From Silurus meridionalis (taxonomy: Eukaryota; Chordata; Actinopteri; Siluriformes; Siluridae): DNA of 64,000 nt. Below the pieces are notes generated by a model that ran no database searches, was not told the DNA's origin, and saw only the letters and a program-made list of their open reading frames with translations. A program made the translations under genes and the position numbers. This document shows positions 14,788 through 48,350 of this stretch, one piece after another. Location of the stretch: assembly GCF_014805685.1 (NCBI RefSeq), contig NC_060896.1, forward strand, positions 10,917,389-10,981,388. Reading direction: 5' to 3'. Position 1 is the first letter of the stretch; every line of letters begins with the position of its first letter.

Positions 14788-16862
14788 CAATGCAGTTTTG
14801 CAGACACAGGTTAAGTACTTTAAATTGAATGATTAACAGAATTATCACATAATATGAGAAAAAAATATTTACATTTACAGTCAGCTAACACTTACTTCGA
14901 TTGGCCCCTGGTTCCCAGCCTCCTTGTCGTTAACTGAGGAAACTGCTGTCTTATTATCTGTACAGGACAAGACACAAAAAATAATTTGCAGCAGGTCACA
15001 TATACTTTCTTCCTTTGCACACTGCTTAAACTGTTTACTTAAATCTACTGGACATGCCCAACATAAAAGAAGTTGTATCGTATGAGTGATGGCTCTCTGA
15101 CTGACCACTGAAGTTCTTGCCAGTTGACACATTCACAAAATTCATATCCAACAGTTCTTCTTTCCATTTTTTTCCCCTTTTCTTATGTCTCTCTCCGAGC
15201 GTCTGTCTCTCTCTCTGTTCTGTTTTTGTCCATAAGATTGGCTCCTTGGTCCAGCTCCCGGTGCAGAAACTTTAGCAAACAGTGGAGCACTCCATTGTGT
15301 GGGATGAAAAAAGGGGCCAAGCTGTGAAGTTTCTGTCAGACTCGGCTTGATAAATGAGCAGACAGGGAGGCAGCCCCAGCTCTCTCTCTCTTTTTTGTCC
15401 CGAATCAATGAAGCCTTCCTAAAGGACACCCCACGCTGCTTCAGCCACTGATCTAACATTCCGCAACATCTCACCCTTCCAAATTTCCTTTAATTACACA
15501 TTAATCCAGGCCCCCTCTCTTTTTCAATATCCTCAGACAGGAGCTGGGGAATGGGGCAGGGATGTCAGGTGGTGCCGACGTAAGGAGGTGCTTGGACAGA
15601 TTGTGGGAACAAGGGCAAGCATGTCTATAGGTTTACATTGTTAGTTTGCGGAAAAGACCAGTGACACCGATATTCAACTATTCTACTAAGGGGAAGTGAT
15701 TTTGTACAAATGACTGGAAGGGCTTGATCAAAGATCTTAATTTTCACATCGATATAATATGCATTTAGCTACAATCTCACAAACTCAACCTCAATCTCAC
15801 CATGTAATACATCTGTACTATTATAAATGTATTTAAGCCTGAATCTAAACATATTGGAAGTATTGTATGCATCTTATAAACAATTCAGCTTTCATGCTCA
15901 GAATAACCATCTTGTGACAGCTTACCTTCCCAAAACTGGCAGCATTGACAGGCTGAGTGCCATGCTTTTCACAGAAGTCTAGATAGTGCATGTAAAGTGC
16001 ACTGCGAGGGACACAAACGCCCTCAGCAATCTCGTAGTTCTCCTCCAACCTAGTGAAAAACATTTTATTAACACTGCTGTATAACAGTTCTAAGGGGCTT
16101 AGAAAAACACTGACATTGTACTGCATAAAAAATAAAAGAAAAAATAGAATAAAAAATGATATTAGGTAAGCACAATGGATCTCTAGTTTCTAATTATTTT
16201 GACACAAGTTTCAAATAGGATTTATATAATTCATTTTCAATTAAGAAATACAAGAAGCCTCTGTAAAATTTGCACCTGAAGATAGTTCTAATAGGTTTTG
16301 AACAGTAAAACATCTCTGACTATAAAACAGATGAAACATAAAAAATTGCAATAAAATCAAAACAATAAAGAAAGAAATTCCATGTACTAAGCCATTGTTA
16401 ACACAATAGCCAATTGTCATTGTTAGTAAATCATATACATAGTTTATTTTTTCAAAATATTATTGACTCAATATTTTAATTTTAGTCTAATTGATATTAT
16501 GCTGCATTAAAACACTGCAGAAAATACAGACCTAATCCCAGCCATCTTGACATTACATTTGCTTAATTAAATATTATTATACAGCTTTTTGTATCTAATT
16601 AATAATTAGATTTAATCGACTCTTTTTCATTTCTAGCTTAGACCACACAAAAGTCATATTACAAATACGTATGATTACTATGTAGAAACTTAAATATAAA
16701 TACGTATTACACATGATGTTAGTGACATGATATTACTTATTAAGAAATCATGAATTAATAAGTTATTCAGCTTCATGGGCCAAAAACCCAAATAATTTCT
16801 CAATAAGGGTTTTCTAACCAATCAAATTTCAGTTCACATAATTCCTGAATTGTACGTGTCAC

Positions 16863-16940
<78 letters not shown>

Positions 16941-18349
16941 TACACCCCACCTATATCTCATAGTTCATACACCTAGTTCATATACCTGTTAAAATGACAA
17001 ATATTACAGACATCAGAGTGTGAACAGGGCTTGGTGGATGGATGTATATATACAGTATAAATACCAAGAGCTCCTTCATTTTGATTTAGAGAAATTATAA
17101 GAAAGCTGGTGGGTCTGGATGTATTTATTAATTTTTTTTACATCTCTGAGTGCAATTTTTAAAGCTAACACACAACATATTGAAATTATAAATAACTTGA
17201 TGTTACACTGTACTCTTCACAATTCTGAGCAAAAACTGATACATACTATAGGGATTGATTGTTTTAAATAGTCACTGGCACAACTTAACCTATTTTTGAA
17301 GAAAAATGTAAACTAAATAAATCCTGTGCACCGAGCAAAATGTCCAGAGTCTAATTCAGAGCTCCAGAAACTCCAGAAAAAGTATCCATTTATGTCCAGC
17401 TATGCTTATGAAATCAGCACTAGGTGTTTTTGCTGTGAATGAAGCTCTCTGGTTTTACATGAGGTGGCATGCTTAATAATAAACCAACCAAGCTTTAGTA
17501 GTCCAGGACATGAAATTGATATAATGATACAGAAGTATCAGCTGAGTAAAGCAGCAAAACTCACCACTGTAAAGTCGCAGGTGTCGAATGACGTTTAGAT
17601 GCCCGGTTATTTTCCTTCTCTTCATCTTTGACAAATTCCAAAAACAAAAAAATTCAGGAATTAAAAATATGATTTTATATTTTAAATGAATCTATTTAAA
17701 TCACTGAATGTCTCCACTTCATCTCCTTTTCTAAAACTGAAACAACAAAAGTGTGCACTCACTGGCACTTTGGAAACAGGTTATAAACAGTTGGTGTACT
17801 GAAGTGGCATGGCTTACTTTCATCTGTGGACGTGTTCCCCAGGGACGTGTGGCTGGAATAAGGTTTGCTCTCACTTTCATTCAGGCACCTTTCAATCCAG
17901 CTCTCTGGAAAAATGGAAAGGTTCATTTTATTCTGTATGCACATGCAATTTTTGATAATTTCCATCATTTTTACACAAGGAGTGCTTTTTATCCTCACTG
18001 TCATATGCATGACTTGGTAAAGCAACAGGTGGTAACTGGTTGGCTGGATATAAAATATAATAATAATAAAAATAGAGAGTGCATGTAAAACTGAATTATT
18101 TTATGAAATTCTGTGAATATCCTCTACAGATTCACACAACGTATGATGCTCAGTTTGGAATGTGCAGAAGGAAATGCAATTTTGTTGAAAAAATGAGGAG
18201 GATCCATAAGCAACCATGTTTAGATTAATCTAAGGAGTGGGTTTCTTCCTTGGACACTGATTGTCACATAAATGACTGTTGTCATGCTTTACCAAACGCT
18301 CCTGGCCTAGTAAGCACTTATGTCTTTTTTTTTAATAAGTATTTTGTGG

Positions 18350-18384
<35 letters not shown>

Positions 18385-20334
18385 TACTGTGAATTTATCA
18401 GAAAACTGTGTGTGGCATGTTTTAAAGGTCTTGAGAAAATATACCACCAGCATAAAACTACTGGCAAAATATTTTAACAGGGGGATGTCTTATGCTAAGA
18501 TTATTTTTCTGAGCATGAAACCTGGGAATAAAATAAATAATACTAATTGACAAGGAAATTAAAAAAATACTTAAATTAATATTCTAAATTTAAAATGTTT
18601 TTAATCAACACTCCAGCTTCAATTAAGGTCCATTATGAAATCAGAATTGATATGCCTAGGGAAGAGTCGCGTGCGCATGCGCAGAAGGCTCTGCTCTGTA
18701 CTGTGTAGGTTTTAGGGTAGCGGTGTACGTTCTGCGAGTCGCGCGCGGCTGCTGCCAAGTGCGCGCGCTCGGTGTCCCCGCCGAAACACGTCATGTAACA
18801 CGGCTCGAGACCATACTGAGCTAACGGACATAACCCTGAAGCTATACCGTGTTTCCGGCACGGGTCGTAACGACTATTACCATAGCAGCAGTTGCCAAGG
18901 AGGGTCGGCAACCACTCCAGTTCCGGTTCAGCAGAACGGGTTACTGCTGCTGAGTGCCGGAGAAAGTTTCACACAAGTTTTTAATAATAATTGAACATCA
19001 TGACGATGAGGATGGAGAGAACAAAATGTCAGTGATATTCAAACAATACTAATTTACACTGAATACAAATATTCTGTTATAGTATAAACTATATTTATCA
19101 AGTTTAACGTGACCAATAATTAATAAGTAATCATAATAATAATAAATTAAGTTTTCCTGTTTAATAAATGAATAATTCAAATAGTTAAGGTTTAAAAACC
19201 AACAAAAACCAACAAACAAGCGTTTTACGGATAATCCCTAAAAGATATTTGCGACGTTGCCAACAAGCAGTTCGGCCTGATGGCTTTTTAATAACTAATT
19301 TAACATATTTATTGTATATTGGTAAAACAAGTAGAAATGTTAATTGTTAAAAGTTTTATATGTATATTAAAATATATTATTATTATTATATTAAACGTTA
19401 CCTTTAAGCTGGGTAGTTGTAAGTGAACGGTTTTATTTTGTGCGCAGTTTGAGCGGGTCTAAATAATTGGATTAAATCCAATCTAAAGGCGAGACGGATC
19501 AGTGATCGTTTTCTTGTGGGCCACTGAATATCACAGAAATCCAGGCTGGATAGTTGGATAAGAAATTAACTTGAATATAACTGTCAGATTGTTATTGTAA
19601 TGAATACGGAGTTAATGCTAAAACTGAAAAGGATGTATTTGGTATTAAAAGTTTAGGCCTAAATGCAACAGATGTAGTCGGATTATATCAATTCAAAATT
19701 AAAGAAGATAAACGTGATTAGATTTAGTTTGATTTTAGATTTGATTTAGCAATAATTAGCCTACCGTTTCTATTAGCGCATAAACACACCCGCACACACA
19801 CACTTTTATAACAACACTGTTCCACCTTAAGCTGTTTTAACCAGTGGACTAAATCAGAGCAGCTCGGAGTATACAGCATACAGCAGGTGCAGCTCTGGGC
19901 CTCCAGAAGCAGTGCGATTTTTACACTCATTCACCAAAAAAATACAAATAAAAAAAAAAAAGACTCCAAACCGCTTGACAAAATTAGGAGCCAGAAATCT
20001 CGAATTGAAATTCCATCTGACCCGAATGCCACTGAAAAGTTTACTAGGATGCAAAAGTGCATGCACTTCTTTGAAGCAAAAAAAAAAAAAACCCAGCCCT
20101 GTTTAAAAGGTTCTAACAAGTATTAAGGCCACCAGGATATCCTGCTGAAGGTCAAAAGTACTAAATGTTTTAAAAAAAGAAAAAAAACAAATTCTACTGT
20201 AAGGTCACAAATTTCCAAGTCTTGAGTCCCAAAAAAATTGCCCAGGCTCCCAAGCATCCTGAAAACCACAGGCAGCACGGCAAGAACCAACCTGTGGATT
20301 CCATATCAGGCTCTTCGAGCAGCCCACAGTGCAT
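3259..20334 (-). CDS. rfx4: Transcription factor RFX4 (regulatory factor X 4), complete, 18 coding exons
   Basis: RFX winged-helix transcription factor. The family binds X-box DNA, and RFX4 acts in brain and neural-tube patterning and ciliogenesis. Exons in transcript order: 20292-20334, 17818-17904, 17565-17625, 15926-16049, 14896-14957, 14500-14713, 13878-13955, 13525-13688, 12790-12890, 12646-12704, 11319-11463, 10431-10525, 9758-9875, 8599-8718, 7390-7545, 7099-7264, 6877-7015, 3259-3528. All have AG acceptors and GT donors, and phases join to 2202 nt, giving 733 aa; human RFX4 is about 735 aa. Start [14 protein letters not shown] matches the vertebrate long isoform, and stop is TAG at 3259-3261. 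The DNA-binding domain spans about residues 60-137 (exons 3-6), including [13 protein letters not shown], the recognition-helix region. Exons 7-14 encode the extended dimerisation region, and exons 15-18 a Ser/Pro/Tyr-rich tail ending EATTGWAK. Candidate poly(A) signals (AATAAA on minus) lie at 2393-2398 and 2331-2336. Recognition is by family resemblance read by eye. Confidence 0.95.
3562..3590. repeat. (TG)n microsatellite
   Basis: Short TG array just upstream of the last rfx4 exon on the genomic map, inside the last intron. Directly visible. Confidence 0.9.
4030..5165 (+). mobile_element. RTE-like non-LTR retrotransposon fragment, reverse transcriptase pseudogene
   Basis: Plus-strand relic of a LINE reverse transcriptase, antisense to rfx4 in its last intron. 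It begins mid-protein: readable domains are [51 protein letters not shown], the active-site block [13 protein letters not shown], then [15 protein letters not shown] and a C-terminal [15 protein letters not shown]. Breaks: an in-frame stop at 4305-4307; a frame change near 4664-4694; about 30 residues missing after 4755; and the active-site Asp pair reads AND instead of ADD. The tail (tggcgacccctaatgaaagc, 5124-5143, followed by an A-rich AAAGAAAAAGAAGAA-type end) fits the 3' end of this fish LINE group. It is 5'-truncated, as usual for LINE copies, and cannot be active. The clade name RTE is from memory of related sequences. Confidence 0.85.
9305..9567. repeat. Long imperfect inverted repeat (fold-back) made of two head-to-head repeat tails
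   Basis: The left arm 9305-9386 and right arm 9483-9567 are reverse complements over most of about 82 bases, sharing CTTGAGATT, CAGGGAGTTTTTCT, TTTTCTGGCTTG and AATCTACATTT. The arms resemble the middle of the L2-tail-like repeat found at 38690-39100 and 63540-63920 (GGGAGTTTTT...), placed here in opposite orientations. The loop is about 96 bases. It lies in the rfx4 intron between exons 13 and 14. Confidence 0.75.
11493..12124. mobile_element. hAT-like MITE
   Basis: The left end TAGGGCTGCAAATCGATTAA and right end AAAATCCCTA (ending at 12124) resemble the TAGGG...CCCTA termini of hAT MITEs. Both ends contain TTAATCGCAT/TTAATCACG-type subrepeats. No clean 8-bp target duplication was found, so boundaries are approximate. 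It contains a T-tract (about 11907-11923) and lies in the rfx4 intron between exons 10 and 11. Confidence 0.5.
12184..12208. repeat. (ATT)n microsatellite
   Basis: A short trinucleotide array is directly visible just beyond the hAT-like element. Confidence 0.8.
14757..14785. repeat. (GA)n microsatellite
   Basis: A GA array lies about 45 bases upstream (in transcript sense) of the rfx4 exon at 14500-14713. On the coding strand it is a pyrimidine-rich CT tract within the upstream intron. Confidence 0.9.
16865..16940. repeat. (TA)n microsatellite with CA tail
   Basis: About 66 bases of TA followed by a few CA units, in the intron between rfx4 exons 3 and 4. Directly visible. Confidence 0.95.
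18348..18383. repeat. (GTT)n microsatellite
   Basis: Trinucleotide array in rfx4 intron 1. It gives artefactual poly-Leu or poly-Cys frames. Confidence 0.95.
18655..18960. promoter_or_regulatory. CpG-rich promoter-like block with NRF1 palindrome and X-box-like sites, inside rfx4 intron 1
   Basis: This block is dense in CpG against an AT-rich, CpG-poor background. It contains a perfect palindrome TGCGCATGCGCA (18672-18683), the NRF1 consensus. It also contains ATTACCATAGCAGC (18876-18889), which fits the RFX X-box pattern (RYYNYY-N1-3-RRNRAC) with one deviation, and GTTGCC...GGCAAC (18891-18912), an X-box half-site pair with an unusually long gap. It lies between rfx4 exon 1 and exon 2. It could be an internal rfx4 promoter, a CpG-island remnant, or the promoter of an unseen short transcript. 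Confidence 0.5.
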
Positions 20335-22963
20335 CCTTTTCCCATCCAGTGTCCCCAGGGTTTCTCTGAGAAAATGGCTTCGAGCAGGATTCCCCCTCCT
20401 CAGCTCCCTCCGAATCTCCGAGAGCACTGCCTGTCACTGAGACGCATATGATGTACTGGCTATACAGAGAGAGAGTGTGTAAGAGAGAGAGAGAGAGAGA
20501 AGATGGTGGAGGTGGTGGTGGTGATAGTGGTGGAGAGGTGGCGGGGGTGAGGGTGGAAGCGGTGGGGGGGTGTGAGGGTCAGAGACTCCAGAAATCCAGA
20601 GGGGGGAAAAGCCAGAGCCGTCAAAATGTTTGCTGATGTTTCATGGGAAAGGGGCTGATTTTATAGGAGCCCTGATGGGGGACATGTCATTGATAGGCTC
20701 GGCAGGCTGATGAATGGCTTCGAGTCAGATGGGGATGTGGCAAGGCTCACTGGAAGTCTTTTGTGGGGCTGTTTTGAATAAGAAAAGCTCCCTCCCCAGA
20801 AAAATAGAGGCTTAGATCTACGCAATCCCAGCACTGTGGCCTCCCCGTCTTCCATTATAGCATTTAATACGTTTTCATACCCCCTCCCTGCACACATACA
20901 CACACTGCCCCCACTGCCTCCGTTTTAAAGTTCTTGATCCAAGGGCCACTTTTTGGCCCATTACATTCTTTCTTGCATCTTCTCTGGTAAACCCACGCAG
21001 TATTTCATGGAACAAGCTAACAAACTGTGAACACCAGTGAAAAGGTTGAAACTTTTTTGCGTAATAATAAAACAATTATGTTTGCATTATCTTGTCACTT
21101 TTCTAATCTAGTACTGCTTTTATTGCACCATTAAAACAAAATGGCAGAAAATCTTAAATGGGAATAAAAAAGAGAAAGTTGAAGAATTTGGTCAAATCTG
21201 TTCTTGCACAAACACAGCACTGGTTGACCCCCCTCCCCTTCTGTCTCGCTCACTCTCTCCTTGTACCAACCTTATTTTAGTGTGCTGGGAGGAGAGCATT
21301 GGTCACAAAAGGGGGAAGTAAAAGTGTAGAGCCTGAGGCAGGGAGGCTCTGATGGAGTGCCTGCGAATTGCAGAGGGGAAAGCTGTGATTAGAATATGAA
21401 TGGAACCACGGGGGGAGAGAAAAAAGGGGAGAGAGAGTGAGCAAGAGAAAGGGGGATTATGGCCGAACTGCTCCCCACATGGTGGAAAGAGGAGGAAGAC
21501 TCTCCAGCATTCTAGAATTGTTTACTCAGGTTGCCTTATTAATATGTGGCTACTTGTTGTTTCTTAAAGCCGAAGAAAGTTCCGGCCAGGTATAAAACTT
21601 ATTAATCAACTTCTACTCCTTCACAGGCTGCCAACGCTTATAACATGGCACGCAGACGAGAGATCGAATACGAGCTGAATGCATCAGACGTGAGGATCAG
21701 GACTCGTGAGTGCCTCATTAATTCCAGTATTCAAGGTGTACACAGTAGAAGATGGTAAGTTAGGAGGAGATTCTGTTCCCCCTCCTCAAAAGACATCCTC
21801 TTTCTGTTTTATTACTCTCAGTCTCTCATTAGGCCCTCATTAGTTAGGACAGGTGCAGTCGCCTAAAAGAGACAACAGCACACCCCACTCCAACCTTTAT
21901 CAGTGAGTCAGTGCCCTTTCTGCAGCATTCTCCCAATCAAAAGCTTCTAAGACGGCTTAGTGGGTGGCGGCATGCTTTGAATGGTGGACGTTTTATTAGT
22001 GTAAAAAGCATCAGAGAAGGAAGGTGGCCAACACAGCAAGCACTTTTTCACCTGTCAGTGTTGTCACATTAACACTTAATCAAGGAGACACAATACTTGT
22101 GCCTTCGTCCTTGCCATCAGGCCATTTGCGATAAACACTTCCTGTTTCTTTGACCCTTAATCACTGGCAGAGGTTAAATTGGGTGGGTGTGCAGGGGAGT
22201 ACCGCTCTGGGACCATTGGTTCAACACAAACAACAAGCAGATCTGATCTCTGTGACTTAATGGCAGTGTCAGTCATAACATGGCATTATGGGTGATTATT
22301 AAAATTATGTCATCATTTTAGAGTACATCAGTTTTTTTAATGCAATACAAAAGAATTAGTAAAACATTTTAACATAATTCTGATGCCAAATTTGACCAAC
22401 AAAAAAATCAGAAAATGTGTAATTGTATAATCTGGCTGCCTGGAATTTTTTTTTACTTGAAATTTCTTGTATGATCATTTCTTCATTATAATAATTCATT
22501 ATATAATTATAGTGTTATGATTGTCACAATTACATAAATGAGGTTATGGAATTAATTTGCATATTACTCTCTGGGTAATGGAGTGGGCAACATAAGGACA
22601 TTTGTAAATAGTTTAAAGAATTATTTATTACTTACATATGCATACAGTTTTGAAAAACAAACCAAAAATAAACCAGGCAAAAAAGATTTTTCACTGAAAA
22701 AGTAGACACTTTTTCCACATGCAAACTAAATTTGCAACCATTTGGGAATATCATAATATCTAAGTTATATTACAACCTCTGTATTTAAATGCAGAGCTTT
22801 TCAAATAATGTTTCAAACCTCTTAATCAGGCTCAATGTAAAGACTGGCTGTTTGCAAAATTTCGACATGCATACAAACCACAGCATGTCATAAGTGCACC
22901 AGGAGTGCAGCTTTTACGATACAATGCTTTTGGCTTTAAAATTAGCAGCGTCGTTGAGCTAGC
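20335..22963. other. Spacer between polr3b 3' end and rfx4 start: rfx4 5' UTR/promoter region plus polr3b 3' flank
   Basis: From 20335 rightwards lies the rfx4 5' UTR and promoter area, with GA-rich (20466-20500) and GGT-rich simple sequence. No TATA box was picked out. The interval about 21280-22260 is complex, non-repetitive sequence of the kind often conserved beside developmental genes. The right end is the polr3b 3' UTR, with AATAAA on minus at 22624-22629. A plus-strand exon-like segment is entered separately. Confidence 0.55.
21627..21754 (+). other. Exon-like segment on the plus strand, unassigned
   Basis: A 128-base segment is preceded by a pyrimidine-rich acceptor (ttctactccttcacag) and followed by a perfect donor (gtaagt at 21755-21760). 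One frame is open throughout (42 codons), containing ATG at 21645 and reading MARRREIEYELNASDVRIRT then RECLINSSIQ. I do not recognise the peptide. It could be an exon of an antisense or divergent transcript from the rfx4 promoter side, or simply a conserved non-coding element with chance splice motifs. A frame this short is open by chance about one time in eight. Confidence 0.25.
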
Positions 22964-45391
<22,428 letters not shown>

Positions 45392-45464
45392 GTTTTTCAC
45401 TACATCTGCTACAATCTACGCTAATAAAATCATATTACAAACTTCATTACCTACTAGCAGCACT

Positions 45465-45495
45465 TCAACCGGAAGTTGAAGATGCACGTGAATAG
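45465..45495 (-). promoter_or_regulatory. Proximal polr3b promoter motifs: ETS site and E-box
   Basis: ACCGGAAGT (45468-45476) matches the ETS/GABP consensus, and CACGTG (45485-45490) is a canonical E-box. They lie 77-99 bases upstream of the polr3b ATG (45389-45391). No TATA box was seen there. The arrangement fits a housekeeping promoter; the E-box suggests MYC/USF input, which is inference. Confidence 0.5.
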
Positions 45496-47489
45496 TGCAT
45501 TGCATTGCAGCAGGAAAAGGGTACCGGCTAGAACGATACCAAATATAATAACGCAGTGCAGCAAACAAATAATACCGGGTAGAAAAGGTGCAAGGGTGAT
45601 TAGTTCCACTCACCATTAACACTTCTTCATTACAATTCGACTTTCAGAAACCTTTCAGAAATAGTCTTTGTGACTATTATTTGCTTTTCAATTTGAATTA
45701 CGCACTCAACATAAATATATGGGCAGATTTTTAAACAATATGCATAAACAGGCCATATAGGGCATTGTTTAGTTGTAATAAAATTTTGTATAAACAAGTG
45801 AGTATGAAGAAAGTAAGCTAAAAGAATAAAAATATATAAAAAAAAAAAAACATCAGAACAAATACATTAACAAATGCGTTATAAAAACCCTGAGAAATGC
45901 ATGAACGAGCAGACAAACAAGCAAATAAAGTAACCCTGCAAAAGACTGACATTCAGTTCAGGGTTTCTCTGTGCTCCAATGATCCACTGCAAACAGGATA
46001 AAGTGGTTATTTGTAATTGAATAATAAATTTAACGTCAATGAATCAAATAAATAACTAAATAAAGCATTGCTGTATTGTATGCTGTACATGTTTTGATTA
46101 ATAGACATTAATTTCTTTAATATACTTTAATATAATATACTTTAAAAGATATATTCGAGGACTTTTGAATGCTTGTCACCCTTCATAAACTATGAGATTA
46201 GATGATAATATTCTGATAGTGTGGCATAAATGCAGAGAAGAATAAGGGGAACAACAATTATAATCTATGTTTAACTATTTGCTCACTTCTGCTCATGAAT
46301 TTTAAGTCTGTTTGAGTGACGCAAGATGCACTCAGATTTAGCAGTTATTTGTATTTATAATAACATTACCATAACATTTCAAAATTGCATAATATTTAAC
46401 CAAGCACATCATTTGCTAAATTTAGAAGCCTTCCCACACAAAGAACTGAAAATAGCTCTTGCAAAAGCATGGAGGAGGTGCATTTGCTTTTAAATACTGT
46501 ACACTTGCTTTATTAAAACTGTACACAACCACAATAGATTTGAAATAAATAAATAAATGAAATGAAACAATATGCCAGTGAAGTTTAAACTTTCAGCTTT
46601 AAATAAAGTGGGTTAAAACCATTGTATTAAGGATTTAGGAATTACAGCTATTACATAGTAACTAAACAAATGAACATTATATACAATAAATATAAGGATT
46701 ATCTTTAATACATTAGTGCAAATCCTTTGCAGGAAATGTTGTATGCCTGATGTATATATCACATGGACATCTTTAAATGCTGTAGGTGCCTTACTGTAGC
46801 TGCCTTTAGTTGCTGCTTTTTTGCAGTGGCGGACGAAGAACACAAACCATGTATTTGAGTTAAAGCAAGTAAAATATTATTCCAGTAAACGAGCTCCCTT
46901 TAAACTTTCACTTGGAAAAAAATACAGAAGCATTTTCCTTCAAATGTGCTTATGTATCCAAACTACTATGATTTATTATGGCTATAATGTTCCTATAGTC
47001 ATTTTTTGTCACAAGACTCTTACTTAATCAACTTTATATGAAAAGACTCTAATGTTACTTTTAGCACACCAATTTATTAATATTTAATTTAATAATAATT
47101 ATTAATGTTCTGCTTGCTGTTAAACTGATGCTGAACTGTATGTTTGTGATAAGTAGATACCACCAATTTATCCACTCATAAACACTCACAACATAAATAA
47201 CACTCAAAGAACAACTGATTTTGCAAAATGTAGTTGAATAAAGAGTAAGATATTTGACTGTGAAATGTATTCGAATATTAGTATCAGTAAAATACAGATA
47301 CGCGAAAAAAGCTATTTAAGTACAGCAACAAATTACATTTAATATGTTACTGTCCACCACTCCTTTTTTGTTTTTACATTCTTTCTGCCTTCAGTTTTGC
47401 ATTCAATAAGAAAAATCTGGTTCAATTCTGGTGAGGTCGGGTGACTGAATCAAACATTTCCATACATTAGATTTTATTGCTTTAAGAAG

Positions 47490-47590
47490 CTATTGGTAGT
47501 ATCTCAGTGGTTAAGACGTTGCCCTTTTGATCAGAAGTTTGTGAGTTCAGAATCCAGCAGTAAGACTCTTAACCATCAATGGCCATGCCA
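47490..47590 (+). repeat. tRNA-derived SINE fragment
   Basis: Reads TATCTCAGTGGTTAAGACGT (A-box-like) followed about 40 bases later by GTGAGTTCAGAATCC (degenerate B-box), then GACTCTTAACCATCAATGG, a head order typical of fish tRNA-derived SINEs. No cloverleaf can be completed, so this is not a tRNA gene. Confidence 0.65.
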
Positions 47591-48350
47591 TAACACTGTC
47601 ATGATGTTTAAAAATGATGTGGTATGCTTTGGATCATGAGCCCTCTTTCCTTATCTATACTCTTTTCTTCCTATAATTCTAGATCAAGCCAATCTTGGTT
47701 TAATCTGTCTAAAGAATATTTTTACAGAACTGGGCAAGCTTTTTAGAGGTTTTTCAGTAAAGTCTAATATGGTATTTCTTTTATTGAGTGTTACCAGTGG
47801 TTTGCATCAAAAGCTAAAATATTCATGAAGGTGTCTATTGCTTGTAGACTTTGACAAAGTTACACCCACCTCCTCAACAGTGTTCTTGACGTGGCTAAAT
47901 ATTATTATGATGTTTTTGTTTAACAAGGTAAACATTTTGTGATAATCCATTTTCCAATGTCCGCCAGACTTTTTAGTGTTGCTCAGTTTGCCTTTTATTT
48001 ATTTTTTTTACTTTTATAAGAAAATGAAAATGCACCACTTGCAGTTTACTCCATACCCTTTGTCTACTTAATTTCACCATTAAACAAGGAAGAAGCAGGC
48101 CACACCTACTTCTCAAATGAAACTACTTATTTGTCAATTGAGCAATTACTTTTGAGTTAGTGAAAACCTAAAAAACATATTGCATAAATATATAGATAAT
48201 GCAAATTTTTTTTGTTAAAACACTTTGAATTAAAGCTGGAATTCTACAACCCAATTATATCTTGATTGCTTCATTTTTCATCTATTTTGGTGGTGTACAG
48301 AAGCTGTAGAATATTTCTAAACTGTGTCCAAATTCCCTTGGACCACAGAG
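47590..48350 (-). mobile_element. Degraded Tc1/mariner element, transposase relic on minus
   Basis: Minus-strand translation of about 47695-47765 resembles the Tc1 transposase region ending in the conserved W/L-W-T-D block, now with stop codons. Farther right, CAATTACTTTTGAGTTAGTG and a terminal block ATCTTGATTGCTTCATTT, GGTGGTGTACAGAAGC, CCAAATTCCCTTGGACC match the 3' portion of a familiar fish Tc1 family. Many indels are present and no intact frame remains. Ends are approximate. Confidence 0.7.

Noticed and set aside
18633..18911. Minus-strand open frame of 92 codons in the CpG-rich block of rfx4 intron 1
   Set aside because: It begins on TTG, not ATG, has no family resemblance, and its openness is explained by high GC content.
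20335..20427. In-frame extension upstream of the rfx4 ATG
   Set aside because: No upstream ATG in that frame (it would begin on GTG). The ATG at 20332-20334 gives the known vertebrate N-terminus.
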